Position numbers and translations under genes: made by a program. Positions 34,723 through 45,378 of a stretch of 64,000 bases of DNA are shown here, one piece after another; the stretch's first letter is position 1; each line of letters starts with the position of its first letter. Below the pieces are notes generated by a model. That model searched no databases, had not been told where the DNA came from, and saw nothing but the letters and a program-made list of their open reading frames with translations. This DNA comes from Odiellus spinosus (lineage: Eukaryota > Arthropoda > Arachnida > Opiliones > Phalangiidae), in contig OY987225.1 of the NCBI GenBank assembly GCA_963920705.1, forward strand, positions 17,005,492 to 17,069,491. Reading direction: 5' to 3'.

Positions 34723-35114
34723 AGAAACGTTAGGGGTTCCCCTTTACAAAAAATTCAAAAAATGTAAGGGGTACCCCTTGTAAAAAATCAAAAAAATCTA
34801 AGTGTTACCCCTTACAAAAAATTCAAAAAAATTAGGGGTCCCCATTCAAAAATTCGAAAATATTTTGTATTTTTTTAAAAAGAGTACCCCTTGAAAATAT
34901 TTTCCCAGTGGTACCGCTTGCAATTTTTTTCCAAGGGCCAAACTTTTTAAATATTTTCGAAGTGGTACCCCTTGAAAATATTTCCAAGGAGTATCCCATC
35001 TAAAAATTTTCCAATGAGTACCCCTTGTAAAAAATCGAAAAATAAAAATAATTTTTTTACATGTAAAAAAAAAAAAAATCGATTTTATTTTAGATTTTTT
35101 TACAGGGGTTACCC
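34723..35114. repeat. GGGGTACCCC-type linker repeats, left border of the satellite
   Basis: Degenerate units with the palindromic core AGGGGTACCCCTTGTAAAA separated by A/T-rich ATTCAAAAAATT and TTTTAGATTTTTTTACA. Better preserved versions of this linker occur at 50206-50345, 52981-53140, 53511-53680 and 58259-58460, always at edges of the 30-bp satellite arrays. Confidence 0.8.
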
Positions 35115-37331
35115 CTTGTAAAATACAGGTGGTGTATTTGAAATTATTTATTTTACAGGTGGTGTATTTGAAATTATTTATTTTACAGGTGGTGTATTTG
35201 AAATTATTTATTTTACAGGGGGTTTATTAGATATTATTTATTTTACAGGGGTGAATTTGATATTATTTATTTTACAGGGGGTGTATTTGATATTTATTTT
35301 ACAGGGGGTGTATTTGATATTATTTATTTTACAGGGGTGTATTTGATATTATTTTACAGGGTTGTATTTGATATTATTTATTTTACAGGGGGTGTATTTG
35401 ATATTATTTATTTTACAGAGGGTGTATTAGATATTATTTATTTTACAGGGGTTGTATTTGATATTATTTATTTTACAGGGGTGAATTTGATATTATTTAT
35501 TTTACAAGGGGTGTATTTGATATTTATTTTACAGGGGGTGTATTTGAAATTATTTATTTTACAGGGGGTGTGTTTGATATTATTTATTTTACAGGGTCTG
35601 TATTTGATATTATTTATATTACAGGGGGTGTATTTGATATTATTTATATTACAGGGGGTGTATTTGATATTATTTATTTTACAGGGGTGTATTTGATATT
35701 ATTTATTTTACAGGGGGTGTATATGATATTATTTATTTTACAGGGTCTGTATTTGATATTATTTATATTACAGGGGGTGTATTTGATATTATTAATTTTA
35801 CAGGGGGTGTATTTGATATTATTTATTTTACAGGGGGTGTATTTGATATTATTTATTTTACAGGGGTGTATTAGATATTATTTATTTTACAGGGGTTGTA
35901 TTTGATATTATTTATTTTACAGGGGTGAATTTGATATAATTTATTTTACAAGGGGTGTATTTGATATTTATTTTACAGGGGTGAATTTAATATTATTTAT
36001 TTTACAGGGGGTGTATTTGATATTATTTATTTTACCGGGGGTGTATTTGATATTATTAATTTTACAGGGGGTGTATTTGATATTATTTATTTTACAGGGG
36101 GTGTATTTGATATTATTTATTTTACAGGGGGTGTATTTGATATTATTAATTTTACAGGGGGTGTATTTGATATTATTTATTTTACAGGGGGTGTATTTGA
36201 TATTATTAATTTTACAGGTGGTGTATTTGATATTATTTATTTTACAGGGGGTGTATTTGATATTATTTATTTTACAGGGTCTGTATTTGATATTATTTAT
36301 TTTACAGGGTCTGTATTTGATATTATTAATTTTACAGGGGTGAATTTAATATTATTTATTTTACCGGGGGTGTATTTGATATTATTTATTTTACCGGGGG
36401 TGTATTTGATATTATTTATTTTACAGGGGGTGTATTTGATATTATTTATTTTACAGGGGGTGTATTTGATATTATTTATTTTACAGGGGGTGTATTTGAT
36501 ATTATTAATTTTACAGGGGGTGTATTTGATATTATTTATTTTACAGGGGGTGTATTTGATATTATTAATTTTACAGGGGGTGTATTTGATATTATTTATT
36601 TTACAGGGGGTGTATTTGATATTATTTATTTTACAGGGGGTGTATTTGATATTATTTATTTTACAGGGGTGTATTTGATATTATTTATTTTACAGGGGGT
36701 GTATTTGATATTATTTATTTTACAGGGGGTGTATTTGATATTATTAATTTTACAGGGGTGTATTTGATATTATTTATTTTACAGGGGGTGTATTTGATAT
36801 TATTTATTTTACAGGGGGTGTATTTGATATTATTTATTTTACAGGCTCTGTATTTGATATTATTTATTTTACAGGCTCTGTATTTGATATTATTCATTTT
36901 ACAGGGGGTGTATTTGATATTATTAATTTTACAGGGGTGAATTTGATATTATTTATTTTACAGGGGGTGTATTTGATATTATTTATTTTACTGGGGTGTA
37001 TTTGATATTATTTATTTTACAGGGGGTGTACTTGATATTATTTATTTTACAGGGGAAAATTTGATATTATTTATTTTACCGGGGGTGTATTTAATATTAT
37101 TTATTTTACAGGGGGTGTATTTGATATTATTTATTTTAAAGGGGGTGTATTTGATATTATTTATTTTACAGGGGGTGTATTTGATATTATTAATTTTACA
37201 GGGGTGAATTTAATATTATTTATTTTACAGGGTCTGTATTTGATATTATTTATTTTACAGGGGGTGTATTTGATATTATTAATTTTACAGGGGGTGTATT
37301 TTATATTATTTATTTTACAGGGGTGTATTTG
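35115..37331 (+). repeat. 30-bp satellite, + orientation, about 74 units
   Basis: Unit about 30 bp, made of TTTTACAGGGGGTGTATTTG followed by ATATTATTTA, with 29-bp versions lacking one G. Variants include ACAGGTGG near the left edge, TTAATTTT, TCTGTATT and ACCGGGGG. Open frames reading YLILFILQGV or FDIIYFTGGV exist only because 30 is a multiple of 3. The array is interrupted at 37331 by the BEL/Pao insertion and resumes at 45626. Confidence 0.97.
37327..37331. other. Target-site duplication, left (ATTTG)
   Basis: ATTTG directly left of the first LTR, inside a satellite unit. The same five bases follow the third LTR at 45626-45630. A 5-bp duplication is the usual length for BEL/Pao elements. 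Confidence 0.92.
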
Positions 37332-37578
37332 TGTTGTAGACATTATTAGTTTTTTGTATCGCGGCTTCTACATTTTTTAACTGTAAGAAAGGGTCATACA
37401 TTTTTTAGAACTATAATTTTAATCGTATAAATATTAATTGAATAAAAGGGAAAAGGTCAGTCTAGCATCAGTCACGGAATGTTTACGTTCATACAAATTT
37501 TACCTGTTACTCTGTAATAAAGTTTTTATTGATTACTACGTACGACGGTGTTTTTATCTTGCTTCAAGTTCACGAACA
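37332..37578 (+). repeat. BEL/Pao LTR 1 (247 bp)
   Basis: Begins TGTTGTAGACATT and ends CACGAACA, so it has TG...CA termini. It appears identical to LTR 2 and differs at two positions from LTR 3, pointing to a young structure. Confidence 0.95.
37426..37461 (+). promoter_or_regulatory. Core promoter in LTR 1: TATA box and initiator
   Basis: TATAAAT at 37426-37432 and an arthropod-type initiator TCAGT at 37457-37461, about 31 bases apart. AATAAA follows at 37517-37522. Transcription would start near 37459, defining U3 as about 127 bases. The same motifs recur in LTR 2 (42902-42937) and LTR 3 (45473-45508). Confidence 0.65.
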
Positions 37579-37582
37579 TTTA

Positions 37583-37600
37583 TGGTCCGTCGAGCCGGAT
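37583..37600 (+). other. Primer-binding site, probably tRNA-Tyr
   Basis: TGGTCCGTCGAGCCGGAT starts four bases after the LTR. From memory, the complement of an insect tRNA-Tyr 3' end reads TGGTCCTTCGAGCCGGAT, so 17 of 18 bases agree. A second copy is at 43059-43076. Confidence 0.6.
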
Positions 37601-37726
37601 CGCTTTTAATCGCGGTTTAATTTACGCCTAAACCAGAAGTTGAAGAAAGCGTTCCGTCATTACAATATCTCGTGGGATACTTGGAGTCGATTACACTTCT
37701 CGTGGTAATTAAATATTTACGGCATC

Positions 37727-39052
37727 ATGGCATTGGAAGGAGGCATTAACAAACGCAGATGGATGAAGGGACAAGCAACAAGATATGAAAACATCCTCAG
37801 TAACCATGCCGAGGAAGATATCCGAGTTTCAGCCTTTGAGTTATACCTGTCGAAACTGAGACAACACTCAAGTAATCTGGAAACGACACATGAAGTCATC
37901 AATAACTTATGCAATGCCGAAGAGGTGGATCAGAACGATGAGGAGTTCAACGGAATCATTGAGCGGTTAGAAGCCTCAATCATTACCTTTCAATCGATGC
38001 TTAGTCAGAAATCACAATCCAATCGAGTCAGACAGACCGCCGAGATCAAGCTACCGAAAATAGAATTACCCGTCTTTGGAGGAAATTATACTGAATGGCT
38101 TTCCTTTCATGATCTGTTCAAGGCAACCGTTCATGACATCTCGGCTTTATCAGCAGGGCAGAAGTTTCAATATCTCAAGTCATCTCTTCGAAATGAAGCG
38201 GCACTTCTGATCCATTCCATTCCGGTAACGGACGACAATTACCCGGAAGCTTGGGATATCTTAATTAACCGATACAATAATACACGAGAAATTATCGACG
38301 CTCATATTCAACGATTATTCAACCAACCCAGCATTACCAACGAATCAAGCTCTGATCTGCGTCGACTCATAGACACAACTGCTGAATGCGTACGGGCGTT
38401 GAAGGTATTGAAGGAACCCGTTCAACACTGGGACTCGATTTTGGTACACTTAGTCAAGGAGAAATTGGACCAGGAGAGCCGCCGACAATGGCAACTTTCC
38501 CTGAAGGGTATAGCAAGACCTAAATATGCGGAACTCTCCACCTTCATCGATCAGCGAGCCAGAGCTCTGAGTGTTGCTGAAACAAGTATGACCGTCGCTC
38601 GATCAAAACCATCAGCAATATTCCCGATCAAGAAAGTTCATCACATTGACACGTCTCAAGAAAAATGTGTTATGTGCGGGGGAGCACATCCTATATTCGC
38701 CTGTTCAAGATTTCGAGCAGCGGCAACTCAAGAACGTTGGAATATCGTTCAAAAACACTCCATGTGTTTCAACTGTTTCAAAACTGACCATCGCTCTAAC
38801 AACTGCAAATCTGGCAAATGTAGGAGGTGTTCAGCCAAGCATAACACGTTACTTCATGAGGATGGTAAACATTCCAATATCAATAATCAAGTATTTCCAA
38901 CTGTCGAAGCTAAGAAGGCAATGACGTCAAAGGTTGCAACTGGAGTCTTACTAGCCACCGCTGTTGTTCAAGTAGTGGATTACGAAGGTCAAGCACACCC
39001 AGTACGAGCACTATTGGATTCAGGATCAGAGGCAAGCTTTATTACGGAATGA
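37727..39052 (+). CDS. gag: BEL/Pao gag with start of protease, copy 1
   Basis: 441 codons from an ATG in good context. Gag packages retrotransposon RNA in cytoplasmic particles. A helical N-terminal region is followed by a DUF1759-type segment (LPKIELPVFGGNYTEWLSF, about residue 108) and three Cys/His knuckles: CVMCGGAH with a later C (near 314), CFNCFKTDHRSNNC (347-360, the classical CX2CX4HX4C) and CRRCSAKHNTLLH. It then enters the protease active site, ALLDSGSEASFIT. The frame stops at TGA 39050-39052, only five residues after DSG...SFI. The rest of the protease lies downstream in a different frame that opens only at 39070. In most BEL/Pao elements gag and pol form one frame, so this is probably a lesion, although both copies share it. 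Confidence 0.9.
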   Translation: MALEGGINKRRWMKGQATRYENILSNHAEEDIRVSAFELYLSKLRQHSSNLETTHEVINNLCNAEEVDQNDEEFNGIIERLEASIITFQSMLSQKSQSNRVRQTAEIKLPKIELPVFGGNYTEWLSFHDLFKATVHDISALSAGQKFQYLKSSLRNEAALLIHSIPVTDDNYPEAWDILINRYNNTREIIDAHIQRLFNQPSITNESSSDLRRLIDTTAECVRALKVLKEPVQHWDSILVHLVKEKLDQESRRQWQLSLKGIARPKYAELSTFIDQRARALSVAETSMTVARSKPSAIFPIKKVHHIDTSQEKCVMCGGAHPIFACSRFRAAATQERWNIVQKHSMCFNCFKTDHRSNNCKSGKCRRCSAKHNTLLHEDGKHSNINNQVFPTVEAKKAMTSKVATGVLLATAVVQVVDYEGQAHPVRALLDSGSEASFITE

Positions 39053-39069
39053 TGCGCTCAAGGGCTTAA

Positions 39070-42000
39070 ATTGTCAATGTAACAATATCCGGAATCGGTG
39101 GAAATGGAGCTGGATCATCGCATAGCGTAACTACGCTCTCGGTCCTGTCAAGGCTCGATAAATCTGTTCAACTTACCGTAGAGGCTTTCGTTCTTCGAAG
39201 ATTAACAGGAAGGCTTCCAAGTAATACCGTTAACCCGAAAAACTGGTCACACCTCAAGAACCTGCAGTTGGCGGATCCCACCTTTTATAAAGCGGGAGAC
39301 ATTGACATCCTGCTTGGAGCCGATGTATTCGTTGACGTTATCCGGGACGGTCACCAGAAGGGTCCACGAGGGTTGCCAAGCGCTTTCAAAACCGTTTTTG
39401 GATGGGCAATCTCGGGACCAGTTGGTAAGATCGAAAATGAACAAGTGTCAATCCACCATTGTCACCTACTAGAAGATATTCAGAAGCTGTGGGAATTGGA
39501 AGAGTTCCCCCGACGAAAGGTTCTAACAACAACCGAGGCGGAATGTGAAGAGCATTTCAAGATAACACATATCCGTGATGAATCTGGAAGGTATACTGTA
39601 CGACTACCGTTTCGAAGTACCAACAAGCAACTTGGCAATTCAAGGGATGTTGCGATGCGCCAGTTTTTACAAACAGAACGTCGACTCCATTCAAATCCAA
39701 AACTCTACGACCAATATCGACAGTTCATGGATGAATACCTGACGCTTGGACACATGGAGTTGATTCCAGAAACGAGCAAAAATAAAGAGGCAGGAACCAA
39801 ATTTTATTTACCACATCATGGTGTTTTGAAGGAGGCCAGTACTACGACCAAATTGAGGGTTGTATTTAATGCGTCTGTCACAACGTCAAAAGGAAGATCT
39901 CTTAATGACACACTTTTAGTGGGTCCCAAACTTCAAGACGACCTTGTTAACTTATTGATCAGGTTTCGATTACCAGTCATAGCAATAACTGCCGACCTGG
40001 CAAAGATGTATAGACAAATCCGGATTCACCCGGAAGATTCTGACTACCAAAGAATTTTCTGGAGACGAAGTAAGAATGAACCTGTTCAAGAATACCGTTT
40101 GCTAACTGTCACGTATGGTACTGCGTCAGCACCGTATCAAGCAACCAAGGTCCTGCAGCAACTTGCCATAGACGAGGCGGAACGATTTCCTTTGGCAGCC
40201 AAGGTACATTCGAATGACTATTATATCGATGATCTTATGTCTGGTGCTGATTCAACTGAAGACGCGCTGGAGCTTCAATCACAATTACTTGGAATTACTA
40301 AGAGCGGAGGATTTGACCTTCGTAAATGGGCATCTAATAGTCAAGAATTGCTCGACTCCTTGCCGGTTGACCTAAGGGAGATAAAAGGCTCCTTGACGAT
40401 TGAAAGCGATGAGACGATTAAGACCCTTGGACTCAATTGGCACCCGGCATTAGACATATTCTTCTTTACCGTGTCATTTCCTCTGGATAAAACAGTGGTA
40501 ACGAAGCGTTCCATACTATCAGATATTACCAGGATTTTTGACCCCTTAGGGTTACTATCACCAATTACCATAAGAAATAAGATGTTAATACAAGAGATGT
40601 GGCGCGAGAAAATGGACTGGGATGAAGAGCTATCAATCAATTTGGTTCAGAAATGGCAGAACTTAAAAAATGAACTTCCGGAAATCGAAACAATCAAAAT
40701 TTCACGTCATATATCCCAGGCGATCCGGCAAGAAGTTAGTTTACACGGATTTTCCGACGCTTCTGAAAAGGCTTTCGCCGCATCTGTCTATCTTAGAACG
40801 GTTAACGAAGATGGTAGAATTAAAATACAATTGGTTGCAGCAAAAACTCGCGTGGCGCCGTTAAAAACTATCACGATTCCAAGACTCGAACTGTGTGGTG
40901 CAGTTCTTTTGGCCAAACTAATTACTCTAGTTTTAGAATCACTGAAGCTAGAAATCGAAGAGATTCATGCTTGGACAGATTCAACAGTTGTCTTGGCCTG
41001 GGTCAATTCACATCCCCAACGTTGGACAACATTTGTCGCCAATCGAGTCTCTGAAATTCAGCAGTTGGTTCCGACTACAAAGTGGCATCATGTAGCTGGT
41101 GAATTGAATCCAGCCGATTGTGCCTCCCGAGGAATAACTGTACAAGAACTCAAGGGCCTTGATCTCTGGTGGCAAGGACCTAAATTCCTGATGAATTCGA
41201 GATATGACATACAACCGACTATAACAGAACCAACGGAATGCAAGCAAGAAGAAAGACCTATTACACTAGCGGTAAATTGTATGAAACTTGACAATTCGAT
41301 ACTCATGACAACTTCTTCATTAAGGAAGCTCAAGCATGTTACAGCATATGTGTTTCCAATACACATATGTGTTGCCAATACACGAACCACGAAAGAATCT
41401 AGACGATATGGTCCGCTAACAAGCGAGGAGCTCGAAACCGCTATGACTCATTGGATCCGTATCACTCAAGAAGAGTATTTCGAACCAGAGATCAGTCTCT
41501 TGAGAGGGAACAAGCCTTTACCTAGTAAGAGCAAACTTCTCTCGCTGAACCCTTATTTAGCAACGAATGGAATCCTTCGTGTGGGAGGACGTCTCCGTCA
41601 CGCAAAATTATCAGTTGACCAAATGCACCCGATCATATTACCAAGACGAAGTAAACTCACTGACTTGCTAATTATTGATGGGCACGTTCGTAGTTTACAC
41701 GGTGGCTCTCAACTACTGATGACAACGCTTCAGAGGAAATTTTGGATTTTCGGCATTCGAGACGCTATCAGATACCACTTGCGAAGATGTATTCGATGCG
41801 TTCGCTTCCAAGCAAAGACAACAACGCAAATAATGGGGGATCTTCCCGCCTCACGAGTAAATCCAGCAAGAGCATTTCTTACGTGCGGGCCATTCCTCCT
41901 CCGAGTACTTAAGGGCCGTGGTCAAAAGATGTTTAAGGCCTATGTTGCCGTATTCGCCTGTTTTTCAACGAGAGCCATTCATTTGGAGCTGGTGAGCGAT

Positions 42001-42777
42001 CTCACGTCACACGCCTTCCTAGCAGCTCTTAAACGGTTCGTCGCTCGTCGGGGAAAGAGCAATGAGATCTTTAGTGACTGTGGGACGAATTTCATTGGCG
42101 CAGCTCGAGAAATGAAGGAATTCATGAAGATGGTAATCAAGACTGCAAATGAAGAGGAAGTGGCGAGATGGATGGCTGACGAGGGAATAACATGGCGCTT
42201 CAATCCACCGGCTGCACCCCACTTTGGAGGCCTATGGGAGGCAGGGGTTAAATCAGTAAAGTATCATTTAAAGAGAGTCATTGGCACCACCAATTTAAAT
42301 TATGAAGAAATGCAAACGCTCTTATGCCAGATTGAGGCATGTCTGAACTCCAGACCGCTAACGGCGCTTAGCACGAACTCGGATGATTTGGCCCCATTGA
42401 CCCCTGGACATTTCTTAATTGGTGGCCCGTTGACAGCGATCCCAGAGCCAGATTTGTCCTCGACCAAAACCAACCGGCTGTCAAGATGGCAAGTTGGTCA
42501 GCAACTTTTGCAGCATTTCTGGAAGCGATGGAGAAATGAATATCTCGCGCGGCTACAACAAAGACCCAAATGGGCAACAATCAAGGAAAAACTTGAAATC
42601 GGCGATTTGGTTATCATCAAGGACAATGACCTCCCTCCTACCAAATGGAAACTCGGACGAATCTTGGAGCTCCATCCCGGAAGTGATGGCAACGTACGCG
42701 TAGTCACGCTCAAAACCAGCGATCGAGAACACGTTAAAAGACCTATTGTAAAGTTGTGTAAATTACCATTAGATTAA
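39070..42777 (+). CDS. pol: BEL/Pao pol polyprotein, copy 1
   Basis: Open from 39070; first ATG at 39268. Order: remaining protease (ISGIGG, ILLGADVF), reverse transcriptase (LRVVFNASV, ITADLAKMYRQI, catalytic YIDD at 40222-40233), RNase H (LHGFSDAS, TIPRLELCGAVL, AWTDSTVVLAW), integrase zinc-binding region (H-H and CIRC), integrase core (SDCGTNFIGA and WEAGVKS with the second and third acids) and a DUF5641-type C-terminus. The integrase segment around 41881-41895 reads FLTCGPF, whereas the family normally has a short stretch with the first catalytic Asp between C/G and GPF. That residue seems to be missing through a small in-frame deletion, which would disable integration. No stop interrupts the 1169 codons after the ATG. 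Confidence 0.9.
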   Translation: MVNVTISGIGGNGAGSSHSVTTLSVLSRLDKSVQLTVEAFVLRRLTGRLPSNTVNPKNWSHLKNLQLADPTFYKAGDIDILLGADVFVDVIRDGHQKGPRGLPSAFKTVFGWAISGPVGKIENEQVSIHHCHLLEDIQKLWELEEFPRRKVLTTTEAECEEHFKITHIRDESGRYTVRLPFRSTNKQLGNSRDVAMRQFLQTERRLHSNPKLYDQYRQFMDEYLTLGHMELIPETSKNKEAGTKFYLPHHGVLKEASTTTKLRVVFNASVTTSKGRSLNDTLLVGPKLQDDLVNLLIRFRLPVIAITADLAKMYRQIRIHPEDSDYQRIFWRRSKNEPVQEYRLLTVTYGTASAPYQATKVLQQLAIDEAERFPLAAKVHSNDYYIDDLMSGADSTEDALELQSQLLGITKSGGFDLRKWASNSQELLDSLPVDLREIKGSLTIESDETIKTLGLNWHPALDIFFFTVSFPLDKTVVTKRSILSDITRIFDPLGLLSPITIRNKMLIQEMWREKMDWDEELSINLVQKWQNLKNELPEIETIKISRHISQAIRQEVSLHGFSDASEKAFAASVYLRTVNEDGRIKIQLVAAKTRVAPLKTITIPRLELCGAVLLAKLITLVLESLKLEIEEIHAWTDSTVVLAWVNSHPQRWTTFVANRVSEIQQLVPTTKWHHVAGELNPADCASRGITVQELKGLDLWWQGPKFLMNSRYDIQPTITEPTECKQEERPITLAVNCMKLDNSILMTTSSLRKLKHVTAYVFPIHICVANTRTTKESRRYGPLTSEELETAMTHWIRITQEEYFEPEISLLRGNKPLPSKSKLLSLNPYLATNGILRVGGRLRHAKLSVDQMHPIILPRRSKLTDLLIIDGHVRSLHGGSQLLMTTLQRKFWIFGIRDAIRYHLRRCIRCVRFQAKTTTQIMGDLPASRVNPARAFLTCGPFLLRVLKGRGQKMFKAYVAVFACFSTRAIHLELVSDLTSHAFLAALKRFVARRGKSNEIFSDCGTNFIGAAREMKEFMKMVIKTANEEEVARWMADEGITWRFNPPAAPHFGGLWEAGVKSVKYHLKRVIGTTNLNYEEMQTLLCQIEACLNSRPLTALSTNSDDLAPLTPGHFLIGGPLTAIPEPDLSSTKTNRLSRWQVGQQLLQHFWKRWRNEYLARLQQRPKWATIKEKLEIGDLVIIKDNDLPPTKWKLGRILELHPGSDGNVRVVTLKTSDREHVKRPIVKLCKLPLD

Positions 42778-42794
42778 CTTAAAATTGATAAATC

Positions 42795-42807
42795 AAGGCG
42801 AGCGGAA
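42795..42807 (+). other. Polypurine tract of the BEL/Pao element
   Basis: AAGGCGAGCGGAA lies immediately before LTR 2, as expected for plus-strand priming. It is interrupted by two C residues. The same sequence precedes LTR 3 at 45366-45378. Confidence 0.65.
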
Positions 42808-43054
42808 TGTTGTAGACATTATTAGTTTTTTGTATCGCGGCTTCTACATTTTTTAACTGTAAGAAAGGGTCATACATTTTTTAGAACTATAATTTTAATC
42901 GTATAAATATTAATTGAATAAAAGGGAAAAGGTCAGTCTAGCATCAGTCACGGAATGTTTACGTTCATACAAATTTTACCTGTTACTCTGTAATAAAGTT
43001 TTTATTGATTACTACGTACGACGGTGTTTTTATCTTGCTTCAAGTTCACGAACA
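42808..43054 (+). repeat. BEL/Pao LTR 2 (247 bp, shared internal LTR)
   Basis: Same length and, as far as I can see, the same sequence as LTR 1. It serves as the 3' LTR of the first unit and the 5' LTR of the second. Confidence 0.95.
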
Positions 43055-43202
43055 TTTATGGTCCGTCGAGCCGGATCGCTTTTAATCGCGGTTTAATTTA
43101 CGCCTAAACCAGAAGTTGAAGAAAGCGTTCCGTCATTACAATATCTCGTGGGATACTTGGAGTCGATTACACTTCTCGTGGTAATTAAATATTTACGGCA
43201 TC

Positions 43203-44528
43203 ATGGCATTGGAAGGAGGCATTAACAAACGCAGATGGATAAAGGGACAAGCAACAAGATATGAAAACATCCTCAGTAACCATGCCGAGGAAGATATCCG
43301 AGTTTCAGCCTTTGAGTTATACCTGTCGAAACTGAGACAACACTCAAGTAATCTGGAAACGACACATGAAGTCATCAATAACTTATGCAATGCCGAAGAG
43401 GTGGATCAGAACGATGAGGAGTTCAACGGAATCATTGAGCGGTTAGAAGCCTCAATCATTACCTTTCAATCGATGCTTAGTCAGAAATCACAATCCAATC
43501 GAGTCAGACAGACCGCCGAGATCAAGCTACCGAAAATAGAATTACCCGTCTTTGGAGGAAATTATACTGAATGGCTTTCCTTTCATGATCTGTTCAAGGC
43601 AACCGTTCATGACAACTCGGCTTTATCAGCAGGGCAGAAGTTTCAATATCTCAAGTCATCTCTTCGAAATGAAGCGGCACTTCTGATCCATTCCATTCCG
43701 GTAACGGACGACAATTACCCGGAAGCTTGGGATATCTTAATTAACCGATACAATAATACACGAGAAATTATCGACGCTCATATTCAACGATTATTCAACC
43801 AACCCAGCATTACCAACGAATCAAGCTCTGATCTGCGTCGACTCATAGACACAACTGCTGAATGCGTACGGGCGTTGAAGGTATTGAAGGAACCCGTTCA
43901 ACACTGGGACTCGATTTTGGTACACTTAGTCAAGGAGAAATTGGACCAGGAGAGCCGCCGACAATGGCAACTTTCCCTGAAGGGTATAGCAAGACCTAAA
44001 TATGCGGAACTCTCCACCTTCATCGATCAGCGAGCCAGAGCTCTGAGTGTTGCTGAAACAAGTATGACCGTCGCTCGATCAAAACCATCAGCAATATTCC
44101 CGATCAAGAAAGTTCATCACATTGACACGTCTCAAGAAAAATGTGTTATGTGCGGGGGAGCACATCCTATATTCGCCTGTTCAAGATTTCGAGCAGCGGC
44201 AACTCAAGAACGTTGGAATATCGTTCAAAAACACTCCATGTGTTTCAACTGTTTCAAAACTGACCATCGCTCTAACAACTGCAAATCTGGCAAATGTAGG
44301 AGGTGTTCAGCCAAGCATAACACGTTACTTCATGAGGATGGTAAACATTCCAATATCAATAATCAAGTATTTCCAACTGTCGAAGCTAAGAAGGCAATGA
44401 CGTCAAAGGTTGCAACTGGAGTCTTACTAGCCACCGCTGTTGTTCAAGTAGTGGATTACGAAGGTCAAGCACACCCAGTACGAGCACTATTGGATTCAGG
44501 ATCAGAGGCAAGCTTTATTACGGAATGA
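43203..44528 (+). CDS. gag: BEL/Pao gag with start of protease, copy 2
   Basis: 441 codons, nearly identical to copy 1: Met to Ile in the RRWMKGQ stretch and Ile to Asn in VHDISAL are the visible changes. It has the same three Cys/His knuckles and the same TGA directly after the DSG active site. It is followed by the same frame change, so both copies descend from one gag-pol sequence carrying these features. Confidence 0.9.
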   Translation: MALEGGINKRRWIKGQATRYENILSNHAEEDIRVSAFELYLSKLRQHSSNLETTHEVINNLCNAEEVDQNDEEFNGIIERLEASIITFQSMLSQKSQSNRVRQTAEIKLPKIELPVFGGNYTEWLSFHDLFKATVHDNSALSAGQKFQYLKSSLRNEAALLIHSIPVTDDNYPEAWDILINRYNNTREIIDAHIQRLFNQPSITNESSSDLRRLIDTTAECVRALKVLKEPVQHWDSILVHLVKEKLDQESRRQWQLSLKGIARPKYAELSTFIDQRARALSVAETSMTVARSKPSAIFPIKKVHHIDTSQEKCVMCGGAHPIFACSRFRAAATQERWNIVQKHSMCFNCFKTDHRSNNCKSGKCRRCSAKHNTLLHEDGKHSNINNQVFPTVEAKKAMTSKVATGVLLATAVVQVVDYEGQAHPVRALLDSGSEASFITE

Positions 44529-45348
44529 TGCGCTCAAGGGCTTAAATTGTTAATGTAACAATATCCGGAATCGGTGGAAATGGAGCTGGATCATCGCATA
44601 GCGTAACTACGCTCTCGGTCCTGTCAAGGCTCGATAAATCTGTTCAACTTACCGTAGAGGCTTTCGTTCTTCGAAGATTAACAGGAAGGCTTCCAAGTAA
44701 TACCGTTAACCCGAAAAACTGGTCACACCTCAAGAACCTGCAGTTGGCGGATCCCACCTTTTATAAAGCGGGAGACATTGACATCCTGCTTGGAGCCGAT
44801 GTATTCGTTGACGTTATCCGGGACGGTCACCAGAAGGGTCCACGAGGGTTGCCAAACGCTTTCATTTAAATTATGAAGAAATGCAAACGCTCTTATGCCA
44901 GATTGAGGCATGTCTGAACTCCAGACCGCTAACGGCGCTTAGCACGAACTCGGATGATTTGGCCCCATTGACCCCTGGACATTTCTTAATTGGTGGCCCG
45001 TTGACAGCGATCCCAGAGCCAGATTTGTCCTCGACCAAAACCAACCGGCTGTCAAGATGGCAAGTTGGTCAGCAACTTTTGCAGCATTTCTGGAAGCGAT
45101 GGAGAAATGAATATCTCGCGCGGCTACAACAAAGACCCAAATGGGCAACAATCAAGGAAAAACTTGAAATCGGCGATTTGGTTATCATCAAGGACAATGA
45201 CCTCCCTCCTACCAAATGGAAACTCGGACGAATCTTGGAGCTCCATCCCGGAAGTGATGGCAACGTACGCGTAGTCACGCTCAAAACCAGCGATCGAGAA
45301 CACGTTAAAAGACCTATTGTAAAGTTGTGTAAATTACCATTAGATTAA
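44529..45348 (+). pseudogene. pol: BEL/Pao pol, copy 2, with 2.9-kb internal deletion
   Basis: The protease remnant (ILLGADVFVDV) runs to about 44863 and then jumps directly to the C-terminal NYEEMQTLLCQIEACLNS. The missing block corresponds to about 39391-42291 of copy 1: all of RT, RNase H and nearly all of integrase. The junction GCTTTCATTTAAATT has at most one or two bases of microhomology. The C-terminal part from 44881 to 45348 stays open and matches copy 1. Confidence 0.93.
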
Positions 45349-45378
45349 CTTAAAATTGATAAATCAAGGCGAGCGGAA

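Noticed and set aside
39050-39090. Programmed -1 frameshift between gag and pol
   Set aside because: A TGA and later a TAA in the pol frame separate the two frames with no overlap, and no classical slippery heptamer is seen; recoding would need two events.
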